Shown in pieces: positions 8,911 to 17,488 of a stretch of 25,133 bases of DNA; positions within the stretch are counted from its first letter, which is position 1, and every line of letters begins with the position of its first letter. Source of the stretch: Faecimorpha sp963627615 (GTDB lineage: Bacteria > Bacillota > Clostridia > Lachnospirales > Bianqueaceae). The stretch lies in assembly GCA_963627615.1 (NCBI GenBank), contig CAVGBV010000027.1:1-25133 (forward strand). The letters are read 5' to 3'. The notes beneath the pieces are model-generated. The model did not search any database and was not told where the DNA came from. It saw nothing but the letters and a program-made list of their open reading frames with translations. Made by a program: the position numbers and the translations under genes.

Positions 8911-11487
8911 ATGAAGAAAATGTTAGCATTTCTTCTCGTAGCAGCAATGCTCGCTTCCAGCGTTCTGGCAGGATGCAGCAGCACCCCGGCCGACAACAGC
9001 AGTGCAGCTACGGACAGCAGCGCTGCAGCTGAGTCCAGCACGCCTGCCGATAGCACATCGGAAGACAGCACGGACGAAGGTCTGACAGGCGAAGCTGGCG
9101 TTTACACCTATACAGACGCTGTAAGCCAGCTGGCTACAAACTGGAACCCTCATACGTATCAGACATCGGATGATGCATATCCGAGCGATACCGGCGGTAT
9201 CCGCGTAGGTCTGTACGGATTTGTATTTAACGATGACCTGCACGCTGTTGAGGGCAAGGAAGCCTACAGCGGCTACAAGATCATCCCGGAGATGGCTGCA
9301 AGCGAGCCGGTAGACGTTACCGAGCAGGTAAAGGCAGATCATCCGGAGTTCAACATTCCTGAGTCCGCGACTGCAGGATACGCGTACACGATCGACCTGA
9401 ACCCCAAGGCTGTTTGGGAAGACGGTACCCCGATCAATGCAGATACTTATGTATATTCTATGAAGCGTCTGCTGGATCCGGACCTGATCAACTATCGTGC
9501 ATCTGACTACTACAGCGGCGATATGGTTATCGCAGGTGCTGAGAACTATGCAAACCAGGGTAAGGTAACACCGGTTAGCGTAGCGACTATGATGGAGCGC
9601 GAAGGCATTGCTACAATCGAAGAGTTCCTGGAGAAGTACGGTGATTCTACCGCGTACATCAACTGGAATTATTCTTTTGGCGCAGCTTATGACTTCGAGA
9701 ACAATCCGTTCGACGGATCCACCATCAACTCTGAAGCTCTTTCTCTGGATGCGGCAGATGAGACTGTAGAGACTCCTCTGACACTGAATGAGATGTGGAC
9801 ATTCTATCCGCTGTGCTACGGCGATGACGCAGACAGCATTGCAACTGGTCAGAGCTATTTCGCGGATGAAGTATATTATGGTTTTGCATATGCTGATGGT
9901 GTTGATTTCAGCACCGTTGGATGCTACAAGTCTGGTGACTACCAGATCACGCTGGTATTCGGCAAGTCTCTGGCCGGTTTTGACCTGCTGTATTCTCTGA
10001 CCAGCAACTGGATCGTAAACGAGGATCTGTATGAGAGCTGCCTGAAGCAGAACGGCGATGTATGGACCTCTACTTACAACACCAGTGTTGAGACGACCCT
10101 GAGCTATGGTCCTTACAAGATGACCGAGTATCAGAGCGGCAAGTCCATGCGCTTTGAGCGTAACGAGACTTGGTATGGCTATACCGATGGACAGCATCAG
10201 TATGTTGATCCTACCGATGGCCAGACCTATGATATGTACATGACTGATGTAATCGATACTCAGGTTGTGGCAGAGTCTTCTACTCAGAAGATGATGTTCC
10301 TGAAGGGTGAGCTGATGACCTATGGTCTGGGCTCCGAGGACTTCGCGACCTACAGAAACAGCGAATATGCTCACTCTGTTGAAGCTGAGACAATCTTCTT
10401 CCTGATCCTGAACGGTTATAAGTCCGCTCTGGACAGCCGTGAAGCAAGCGACGGCTTCGACGCAACCACGACCGATATTCAGACTCTGTCTCTGAAGACC
10501 TTCCGTCAGGCAGTTGCTGTTACCTATGATAAGGAGCAGTTTGCTGCAACCGTTTCTCCGGCACGTTCCGGCGCTTACGGCCTGATTGGTAATCTGTACA
10601 TCTATGATCCGGATACCGGTGCTCGTTATCGCAGCACGGATGCGGCGAAGAAGGTTCTGTGTGATTTCTACTCTGTAGATACCGCTTCCTTCGCTAATCT
10701 GGATGAGGCTGTTTCTTCTATCACCGGTTATGATCCGGAGGTTGCTAAGGAGCTGTACAAGCAGGCATATGATGAGGCAATTGCTGCTGGATTCATCACC
10801 GATGCAGACGGCGACGGCATCTCTGATCAGACGATCACGATCGAGTATTCTCTGGCTGCGGACAGTGATTTCATGACGCAGACCATTGACTACCTGAACG
10901 AGAAGATGAGCGAAGTTACCGTTGGTACTCCGTTCGAAGGCAAGATCAAGTTTGTTAAGTCTGCTCCTTACGGCAATGACTGGTCCAACAAGATCCGTCA
11001 GGGTCTGGCAGATACCGTACTGGCAGGATGGCAGGGATCTCGTATGAATCCGTTCAGCTTGACGGATCTGTACACCAATCCTTCCAAGCAGTATGATGCA
11101 AACTGGTTCGATGCAACCGCTACAGACCTGACCTTCAATGTAAACGGTACGGATGTAACACTGAACCTGAAGCAGTGGTCTGACGCTCTGAATGGTACGA
11201 CTGTAACCTCTAATGGTGTTGAGTACAACTTTGGCAACGGCATTGTTGATCAGGAACTGAGACTGGATATTCTGGCTGCAATCGAAGGTGCTGTTCTGCA
11301 GACCTACGACTACATCCCGATGCTTCAGAACGCTTCTGTACAGCTGCTGAGCCAGAAGGCATACTATGTTGTAGACGAGTTCAATCCGGTACTGAGCTTT
11401 GGTGGTATTGAATATCTGAAGTACAACTATGATGATGCTGAGTGGGCTGCCTATGTTGCTAGCCAGGGCGGCGAGCTGACCTATTAA
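8911..11487 (+). CDS. oppA: Oligopeptide-type ABC transporter substrate-binding lipoprotein (SBP family 5)
   Basis: Captures the substrate, probably oligopeptides, outside the cell for the importer encoded downstream. The signal peptide ends in VLAGC with lipid-anchor Cys22. A Ser/Ala/Thr/Asp-rich linker (about 23-62) spans the wall. Family 5 features include the NWNPHTYQTSDD start, VWEDGTPINADTYVYSMKRLLDP, YGPYKMTEY followed by an FERNETWYG strand, and FRQAVAVTYDKEQFA. At 858 aa it is about 300 residues longer than typical OppA; much of the excess lies between about 210 and 370. A DADGDGISD loop at about 631-639 resembles a calcium-binding loop. Codon use is strongly biased to a few codons, unlike upstream genes, consistent with very high expression. 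Start: ATG 8911, with GGAGG ten bases upstream. Confidence 0.9.
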   Translation: MKKMLAFLLVAAMLASSVLAGCSSTPADNSSAATDSSAAAESSTPADSTSEDSTDEGLTGEAGVYTYTDAVSQLATNWNPHTYQTSDDAYPSDTGGIRVGLYGFVFNDDLHAVEGKEAYSGYKIIPEMAASEPVDVTEQVKADHPEFNIPESATAGYAYTIDLNPKAVWEDGTPINADTYVYSMKRLLDPDLINYRASDYYSGDMVIAGAENYANQGKVTPVSVATMMEREGIATIEEFLEKYGDSTAYINWNYSFGAAYDFENNPFDGSTINSEALSLDAADETVETPLTLNEMWTFYPLCYGDDADSIATGQSYFADEVYYGFAYADGVDFSTVGCYKSGDYQITLVFGKSLAGFDLLYSLTSNWIVNEDLYESCLKQNGDVWTSTYNTSVETTLSYGPYKMTEYQSGKSMRFERNETWYGYTDGQHQYVDPTDGQTYDMYMTDVIDTQVVAESSTQKMMFLKGELMTYGLGSEDFATYRNSEYAHSVEAETIFFLILNGYKSALDSREASDGFDATTTDIQTLSLKTFRQAVAVTYDKEQFAATVSPARSGAYGLIGNLYIYDPDTGARYRSTDAAKKVLCDFYSVDTASFANLDEAVSSITGYDPEVAKELYKQAYDEAIAAGFITDADGDGISDQTITIEYSLAADSDFMTQTIDYLNEKMSEVTVGTPFEGKIKFVKSAPYGNDWSNKIRQGLADTVLAGWQGSRMNPFSLTDLYTNPSKQYDANWFDATATDLTFNVNGTDVTLNLKQWSDALNGTTVTSNGVEYNFGNGIVDQELRLDILAAIEGAVLQTYDYIPMLQNASVQLLSQKAYYVVDEFNPVLSFGGIEYLKYNYDDAEWAAYVASQGGELTY

Positions 11488-11508
11488 TTCATAAGTAATG
11501 GACTTACA

Positions 11509-11538
11509 ACGGAGCGGTCCCTTAGGGGGCCGTTCCGT
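11509..11538 (+). other. GC-rich hairpin after oppA
   Basis: 13-bp stem (11509-11521 with 11526-11538, two G-U pairs) capped by a TTAG tetraloop, 22 bases after the oppA stop. There is no T tract, so it is more likely a 3'-end protecting or attenuating structure than a full terminator. Confidence 0.75.
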
Positions 11539-11548
11539 ATAATCAAGG

Positions 11549-11600
11549 TATAACAGCAAAATATTGCCGGAGCGATATCCTGCAATATTTTGCTGTTATA
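11549..11600 (+). other. 19-bp perfect inverted repeat in the oppA-oppB spacer
   Basis: 11549-11567 (TATAACAGCAAAATATTGC) is perfectly complementary to 11582-11600, with a 14-base loop. No T tract follows. With the preceding hairpin it fills most of the 176-base spacer and probably sets a high oppA to oppBCDF transcript ratio. Confidence 0.85.
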
Positions 11601-11663
11601 AGAACAAATATTTGTGCCTGAGAACTGTCGTTGGCTGAGCGCATGAATAGGTTGGAGGAAACT

Positions 11664-12617
11664 ATGGTTAAGTATACGATAAAAAGACTTTTGCTGATGT
11701 TGATGACGCTTTTTATCATCACATTGATGTGCTTTGTTCTAATCCGAATGCTGCCGCCGGCGCAGCTGCCGCCGGGCGACCCGAAGGCTGCGATTGTTGA
11801 GGCACGCCGTGAAGCGGCCGGTTATAATCTGCCGTATCTGGTACAGTTCGGTATCTTTTTGCGTGACGTTTTCACCAAGGGTGACTGGGGCGTCAGCGAT
11901 GTACTGTTCTTTGGACAGGATGTTGCGGGGATCTTTATTCAGAAGCTTCCGGCAACAATGGTGGTAAATCTGTATTCAATTCTTTTCAGTATTCCGATCG
12001 GAATACTCCTGGGAATCTGGGCGGCGCTTAAGAAGAATACCTGGATAGATCACACAATTTCGACCTTGACGATGGTGTTGATTTCAGTACCTTCTTTTGT
12101 ATATGCCTTTTTGATACAGTATTTTCTGTCCTACAAGCTGGGCTGGCTGCCATTCCTGATGAAGTCGGGAACGGACTGGTTCTCATGGCCCATGTTTGTG
12201 AGTATGATTCCGCCGGTACTGTCTCTGTCCCTGGGTGTAATCGCAGGCTTTACCAGAACGACTCGCGCGGAGTTGACAGAGGTCTTGACCAGTGAGTTTA
12301 TGCTTTTGGCGCGGACTAAGGGATTGACCCGTGCGCAGGCAACAGTACGCCATGCGCTTAAAAACTGTATGGTAGTCGTGCTGCCGTCCATTTTCGGACA
12401 ATTTATCGGTATCATGAGTGGTTCGCTGATTATTGAGAAGATCTTCTCCGTGCCGGGTGTAGGTGGACTGTATCTGAACTCCATTGTAGGACTGGATTAC
12501 CCGCTGTTTATGCTGATTACTGTATTCTATACCGTTATCGGACTTTTGGCGGCAATCATAGTGGATATTAGTTACGGATTCATTGATCCGCGAATCAGAA
12601 TGGGGTCGAAGAAATGA
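11664..12617 (+). CDS. oppB: Oligopeptide ABC transporter permease OppB
   Basis: First membrane subunit of the importer, 317 aa, the only opp subunit here of ordinary size. It has the N-terminal membrane helix (KRLLLMLMTLFIITLMCFVLIRMLPP) followed by the short extracytoplasmic region typical of OppB/DppB, then the permease domain with about five more helices. The EAA coupling loop is at ARTKGLTRAQATVRHALKN and is followed by VVLPSIFGQFIG. IEKIFSVPGVGGL and the C-terminal DPRIR are family hallmarks. I chose ATG 11664 because GGAGG (11654-11658) lies five bases upstream; an in-frame ATG at 11643 is also open but has no good site. Its TGA overlaps the oppC start (ATGA, 12614-12617). Confidence 0.92.
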   Translation: MVKYTIKRLLLMLMTLFIITLMCFVLIRMLPPAQLPPGDPKAAIVEARREAAGYNLPYLVQFGIFLRDVFTKGDWGVSDVLFFGQDVAGIFIQKLPATMVVNLYSILFSIPIGILLGIWAALKKNTWIDHTISTLTMVLISVPSFVYAFLIQYFLSYKLGWLPFLMKSGTDWFSWPMFVSMIPPVLSLSLGVIAGFTRTTRAELTEVLTSEFMLLARTKGLTRAQATVRHALKNCMVVVLPSIFGQFIGIMSGSLIIEKIFSVPGVGGLYLNSIVGLDYPLFMLITVFYTVIGLLAAIIVDISYGFIDPRIRMGSKK

Positions 12618-14161
12618 GCATACAGAATCAGAACAATATGGAATATGAGCATATTCCTCAGGAAAAATTTTCTTTTGCACAGTTGGATGCCAAGCTTCAT
12701 GATACGAAGCTGGAGACCAAGACACGCAGCTTTTTTGCGGACGCGCTGATTCGCTTCAAGAAGAATAAGTCTTCTGTTATTGCTGCCTATATTTTGGCTT
12801 TTCTGGTATTATTTACAATCGTCGCGCCGATCATCTCTCCATATGATATGACGGATAAGGATCAGGTATATACCAATGCGCCCCCGTTTGTCCGTTCCAT
12901 TGCGGATATGAATCTGGGAATTTTTGATGGCGCGGTTACCAGGTCCAGCCAGAATGAAGTACAGATGAATTACTGGAAGGGAATCGCGACGGAAACAGGG
13001 ATGGATCCTGTTATCAAAGTCGTAGGTACGGTTGCGACAACGGCGAAATACCGCGGTCAGGACAGAACCACTTATTCCTATACGCTGGAAACCAACAAGT
13101 ATTATGAGACAGGAATCGTATACCGTGTATTCTCTTATTCGGAGTTTGAGAAGATCCAGCAGTTCCAGAATGAGACAGGAATTCAGGTAATTTATCCGTA
13201 TGTAGAGCCCAGTGCGATCTCGGATATTACGGATAACCCGAACCTCTGGTATCAGGTAGATTCCAAGGGCGCTGCTGTACTGGATGAAAACGGCAACTTT
13301 GTTCCGGTATATTCGACCAACAGCGGTATTGAGGGTGCTCCTTATAACAGTATCCGAGTTGAAGGCGATGACGGCAGCTATATTTACAGCGCAAGAAAAT
13401 CCGGCTCTGTACAGTGCCGTGTCTGCTACTATAACTATTATATTTATATGAACGGAAATGAGCCGTTCTATATCTTCGGCACCAATACATTGGGACAGGA
13501 TCTTTTTGCCGGTATCGGCATTGGATCCAGATTTTCCCTGATTTTTGCGATTCTGGTATCGGCGATCAACCTGACGATCGGTGCGATCTATGGTGCGATC
13601 CAGGGATATTACGGCGGCCGGATCGATATGGTGATGGACCGAATCTGTGATATTCTGTCCGGAGTACCTTTTATCGTAGTGGCAACCTTGTTCCAGCTGC
13701 ATCTGGCACAGAAGGTAGGTGTTGTTCCGTCCTTCCTGTTCGCGTTTGTACTGACCGGATGGATCAATATGGCGGCCCTGACCCGTAAGCAGTTCTACCG
13801 TTTCAAGAATCAGGAATTTGTACATGCAGCCAGAACTCTGGGCGCATCGGATAAGCGCCTGATGTTCAAGCATATTTTCCCGAACTCTCTGGGAACGATT
13901 ATTACAAGCTGCGCGCTGATTATTCCCAGCGTTATCAGTTCCGAGACCAACCTGACCTATCTGGGCATCATCAACCTGCAGGAACTGGCAGGTACCAGTA
14001 TCGGTACGCTGATGAGCCAGGGACAGACAGCCATGACGACATCTCCGCATGCTATGTTCTTCCCGGCAATTTATTTCGCTCTGCTGCTGATTTCGTTTAA
14101 CCTGTTCGGCAACGGACTGCGTGATGCATTTAACCCGTCAACGAGAGGAGTGGAGGACTAA
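12614..14161 (+). CDS. oppC: Oligopeptide ABC transporter permease OppC with extracytoplasmic insertion
   Basis: Second membrane subunit, 515 aa against about 300 for usual OppC. Order: cytoplasmic N-terminus; first membrane helix (about 55-77, ending APIISPYDM); an expanded region of about 210 residues before the conserved FGTNTLGQDLFAGIGIGSR segment at about 288; then the permease domain with EAA loop HAARTLGASDKRLMFKHIFPN and C-terminal FNLFGNGLRDAFNP. In ordinary OppC the distance from the first helix to the LGTD-like motif is only about 40-60 residues, so roughly 150 residues are added, and topology puts them outside the membrane. The insert is rich in Tyr, Asn, Asp and Gly (for example IYMNGNEPFYIFG at its end), looks beta-rich, and has no family I recognise. 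It could contact OppA or the entering peptide. Confidence 0.9.
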   Translation: MSIQNQNNMEYEHIPQEKFSFAQLDAKLHDTKLETKTRSFFADALIRFKKNKSSVIAAYILAFLVLFTIVAPIISPYDMTDKDQVYTNAPPFVRSIADMNLGIFDGAVTRSSQNEVQMNYWKGIATETGMDPVIKVVGTVATTAKYRGQDRTTYSYTLETNKYYETGIVYRVFSYSEFEKIQQFQNETGIQVIYPYVEPSAISDITDNPNLWYQVDSKGAAVLDENGNFVPVYSTNSGIEGAPYNSIRVEGDDGSYIYSARKSGSVQCRVCYYNYYIYMNGNEPFYIFGTNTLGQDLFAGIGIGSRFSLIFAILVSAINLTIGAIYGAIQGYYGGRIDMVMDRICDILSGVPFIVVATLFQLHLAQKVGVVPSFLFAFVLTGWINMAALTRKQFYRFKNQEFVHAARTLGASDKRLMFKHIFPNSLGTIITSCALIIPSVISSETNLTYLGIINLQELAGTSIGTLMSQGQTAMTTSPHAMFFPAIYFALLLISFNLFGNGLRDAFNPSTRGVED

Positions 14162-14164
14162 GCT

Positions 14165-16292
14165 ATGGAGAACAAACTACAAGTTCGAGATCTTACGATC
14201 TCCTTCCGAACCTCGAATGGTAAGGTACAGGCAGTTCGCGGCATCAATTTTGATCTGGCGACTGGAGAGACGCTGGNNNNNNNNNNCCTCTAAGGCGATT
14301 CTGGGAATTTTGGCAGGCAACTCTATCATTGAAGGCGGAGAGATCATCTATGACGGTCAGGATCTTCTGAAGATCTCTGAGGATGAGTTCCATAAGATCC
14401 GCGGCGATAAAATCGCTATGATTTTCCAGGACCCGATGTCCAGCCTGAATCCGATCGTCAAGATCGGCCGTCAGCTGACAGAGGCTATGCTGCTGAAGGG
14501 CAAGGCAAGACAGCGGGAGAGCCGTGCGGCATTTAATACGTATTTAAAGCATTTGAATGAGAGCATGATCGCGGCTTCTTCCGGAAACAATGCCGACGTG
14601 CTGACAGCCAAGTGCAAGAATTTTGATAAGTTTGAGTACAAGCATCTGGATCTGGAGGGAGCGTATAATGTCGCGCATGAGGCGGCATTAGAGGCGATCG
14701 AGGATATCGATGTGCTGGCCTTTGAGATGGAAAAGAAGGCAGCTAAGGATGTACCGTATCGTGTCAATGAGATTTGCGCCCATTCCAAGGCAGCGATCCA
14801 GGAGTATGTAGTCCGCGAGAAAGCAAGCGAGCTTGAGAATCTGATCGGACAGCTGAAGCAGGAGAAGGCGAATATCAAAAAGGAAGAGTACGCCAAGGCA
14901 ATCGAGCTTCTGGGTTCGATCCGTGAGATCCTGGAAGAGGCAGTGGCGCTTCCCATGCCGAACTTTTTTGCCATGGGTTATCACAAGACCTTTGGTAATG
15001 AGCCGTTGCCGGAACTGCCGGTGGAAGAGCTGAACAAGTATATGCGCAAGTACCTGGATGACAATTTCATGCTGGATTTTATTGCTGACGCCAAGAAAGC
15101 AATGATCTACGCCGCGGAAAAGTCCTATAAGCAGAAGCAGGAAGCGATTGAGGTTCTGCGCAAGAATCTGCCGGTATTTGAGAAGGAACAGCTGAATGAG
15201 GCAGAATGCAATGCGGCGCACAAGGAGATGACAGAAAAGGTCAACTCCACCATCAATAATCTGGAGATTGTCAAGGACAGTCTGTCCTATACTTTTGGCT
15301 ACGGCTTAAAGGGAGAGATTGTCAAGTACTTCACTTCTATTCAGAAGAACAAGAAAGCACAGGCCGGATATGAGAAGAGCAAGGCCAAATACGATCGTCT
15401 GGTAGCACGGGGCAAGCAGCCGGATTGGACGCTTGCGGCGGCTCAGATTACCGATCTGGAGCTGGTACGTCAGAATATGGTCCGCATGATCGAGCGTTTG
15501 ATCGAGCATTATGAAGAATCCCTGGCACAGAAGGATCAGCGGGATTATGATGCGGAGACGGTCGCCGCAATTGATTATCTGAAGATGAACGCTTCCGGTG
15601 TCGTCAATAAGGTAACCAAGCGTATCGCTAAGTCCAAGGCGATCAAGCTGATGCAGGAGGTAGGAATCTCCGAGCCCAGAAAACGTTACAATCAGTATCC
15701 GTTCGAGTTCTCCGGCGGTATGCGTCAGCGTATTGTTATCGCGATCGCTCTGGCAGCCAATCCGGATATTCTGATCTGCGATGAGCCGACAACGGCATTG
15801 GACGTTACCATTCAGTCCCAGATTCTGGAGCTGATCAACAAGCTGAAGGAAGAGCGGCATCTGTCTATTATCTTCATCACGCACGACTTGGGTGTTGTAG
15901 CGAATATGGCCGACAGAATTGCCGTTATGTATGCCGGTAAGATTGTGGAATATGGTACGGCGGAGGATGTGTTCTATGAGTCCGCGCATCCTTACACCTG
16001 GGCGCTCTTGTCTTCCATGCCGGATCTGGATACCAACGAACGTCTGGAAGCCATTCCGGGTACGCCTCCGAATATGATTTATCCGCCGGTCGGCGATGCT
16101 TTTGCGGCGCGAAATAAATACGCGATGCAGATCGACTTCGAGAAGCAGCCGCCGATGTTTAAGATCAGTGATACGCATTATGCGGCAACATGGCTGCTGC
16201 ATCCGGACGCTCCCAAGGTAGAACGCCCCAGAGTGATCACCGAACGAATTGCCAGAATGAGACAGAAAGGAAGTGCACAGCATGCAGAATAA
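14165..16292 (+). CDS. oppD: Oligopeptide ABC transporter ATPase OppD with long helical insertion (interrupted by an N run)
   Basis: One of the two importer ATPases. The frame begins at ATG 14165 (ENKLQVRDLTISFRT), four bases after oppC, and changes at N 14277-14286 between GETL and SKAILGILAGN. The missing piece should encode Walker A, about 12 residues or 36 bases. After the gap: Q-loop IFQDPMSSLNP, signature FSGGMRQR (near 15707), Walker B ILICDEP with TTALDV, and H-loop ITHDLG. Between Q-loop and signature lies an insertion of about 360 residues (roughly 136-498), highly charged and mostly helical, so the protein is about 717 aa instead of about 330. The C-terminal oligopeptide-binding region keeps IPGTPPNMIYPPVG, but the positions normally held by four cysteines read Asp, Asn, Asp and Thr. 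Confidence 0.87.
14277..14286. other. Assembly gap 3 (10 N) removing the OppD Walker A motif
   Basis: The frames before (2 mod 3) and after (0 mod 3) require a true length divisible by 3. Family alignment predicts IVGESGSGKS plus about two residues, which needs 36 bases, in agreement. The gap is a join failure, not evidence for a motif-less ATPase. Confidence 0.8.
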
Positions 16293-17484
16293 TCGAGAGA
16301 CTTTACTCAAGGTTGAACATCTGTGCCAGTACTTTGGCGATGTTAAGGCGGTAGATGATGTAAGCTTTGATATTAAAAAGGGTGAGGTATTCGGTCTAGT
16401 CGGAGAGTCCGGCTGCGGAAAGACGACAACTGGACGTTCCATTATCAAGCTGTACGACATTACCGGAGGAAATGTGTATTTTAAGGGAATCCGCATCGCG
16501 GCCGGTATCAGTCAATATAAGCAGGCAATTGAGGACGCCAAGCTGGAGTATAAGGAAAAGGCGGCCGATGCCACTGAGACAGAGAAGAAGCGGCTGAAGG
16601 AAGAGCTGGACAAGGTTGTGGCAGAGAACCGTAAGGCAATTCAGCAGGCACGGTATGACCAGAAGCACTGTGACAAAGAATATGCCGAGGAACGGGTTGC
16701 GGCCGTAAAGGCAGAGTATCTTCCTAAGCTGGAGAAGCTTCAGGGCGAGGAAAAGAACAAGCTTGCGCAGGAGTATAAGAATGAGCTGCGCAAGGCGAAG
16801 AATACGCGTCTTGTGACACAGATTCAGATGATTTTCCAGGATCCGATCGCGTCTCTGGATCCGCGTATGACGGTTCGCGATATTATCGCGGAGGGTCTTG
16901 TGATTCAGGGCGAGCGGAATAAGAAAGTCATCGATGAGAAGGTTTATGAGATGCTGGAGCTGGTTGGACTGGTGCGTGAGCATGCAAGCCGTTATCCGCA
17001 TGAGTTCTCCGGCGGTCAGCGTCAGCGTATTGGTATCGCGCGCTCGATCATCATGAATCCGGAGATGATCATCGCGGATGAGCCGGTATCCGCACTGGAT
17101 GTTTCCATTCAGGCGCAGGTAATCAATCTCCTGAATGATCTGAGAGATCAGTTCGGCTTGACGATACTTTTCATCGCGCATGACCTGTCGGTTGTAAAAT
17201 ACTTTTCAGACCGAATCGGTGTTATGTACTACGGCAAGATGGTAGAGCTTGCGCCTTCCGATGAGCTCTTCCTCAATCCGCTGCATCCGTATACCAGATC
17301 TTTGATTTCGGCGATTCCGCTGCCGGATCCGATTTACGAGAAGCAGAGAAAGAGGATCACGTACAACCCGCTGGCAGAGCATGATTATTCCGTGGATAAG
17401 CCTTCCTTCCGGGAGGTCAAGCCGGGACATTTCGTACAGTGCAATGAAGCGGAGTATGAGAAGTACATGGCAGTTCTGAAGTAA
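16282..17484 (+). CDS. oppF: Oligopeptide ABC transporter ATPase OppF with coiled-coil insertion
   Basis: Second importer ATPase, 400 aa. Walker A GESGCGKTT (41-49); Q-loop MIFQDPIASLDPRM at about 182; signature FSGGQRQR near 17005-17028; Walker B MIIADEPVSALDV; H-loop IAHDLSVV. Between the GGNVYFKGI strand and the Q-loop there is an insertion of about 105 residues (about 72-177), nearly all Lys, Glu, Ala, Arg and Gln, which should form a long coiled coil. This is a different place from the OppD insertion. At the C-terminus, of the cysteine motif usual for OppF only the last Cys (GHFVQC) remains. I chose ATG 16282, which has AGGA at 16268-16271 and overlaps the oppD end by 11 bases; the in-frame GTG at 16273 is too close to that site. 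Confidence 0.9.
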   Translation: MQNNRETLLKVEHLCQYFGDVKAVDDVSFDIKKGEVFGLVGESGCGKTTTGRSIIKLYDITGGNVYFKGIRIAAGISQYKQAIEDAKLEYKEKAADATETEKKRLKEELDKVVAENRKAIQQARYDQKHCDKEYAEERVAAVKAEYLPKLEKLQGEEKNKLAQEYKNELRKAKNTRLVTQIQMIFQDPIASLDPRMTVRDIIAEGLVIQGERNKKVIDEKVYEMLELVGLVREHASRYPHEFSGGQRQRIGIARSIIMNPEMIIADEPVSALDVSIQAQVINLLNDLRDQFGLTILFIAHDLSVVKYFSDRIGVMYYGKMVELAPSDELFLNPLHPYTRSLISAIPLPDPIYEKQRKRITYNPLAEHDYSVDKPSFREVKPGHFVQCNEAEYEKYMAVLK

Positions 17485-17488
17485 ACAC

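Noticed and set aside
8923..11559. 878-codon open frame on the minus strand opposite oppA
   Set aside because: It mirrors oppA exactly and arises from its strong codon bias. It has no promoter or plausible protein family, and the + strand protein is clearly OppA.
14121..14276. Alternative N-terminus for OppD from ATG 14121
   Set aside because: It stays open only because of the arbitrary 10-N length. The frame from ATG 14165 gives the correct NBD start (LQVRDLTISF...GINFDL...GETL).
12809..16496. Long minus-strand open frames opposite oppC and oppD (12809-14050, 15306-16496)
   Set aside because: Shadows of well-supported + strand genes, with low-complexity, His/Arg/Ile-rich translations and no recognisable domains.
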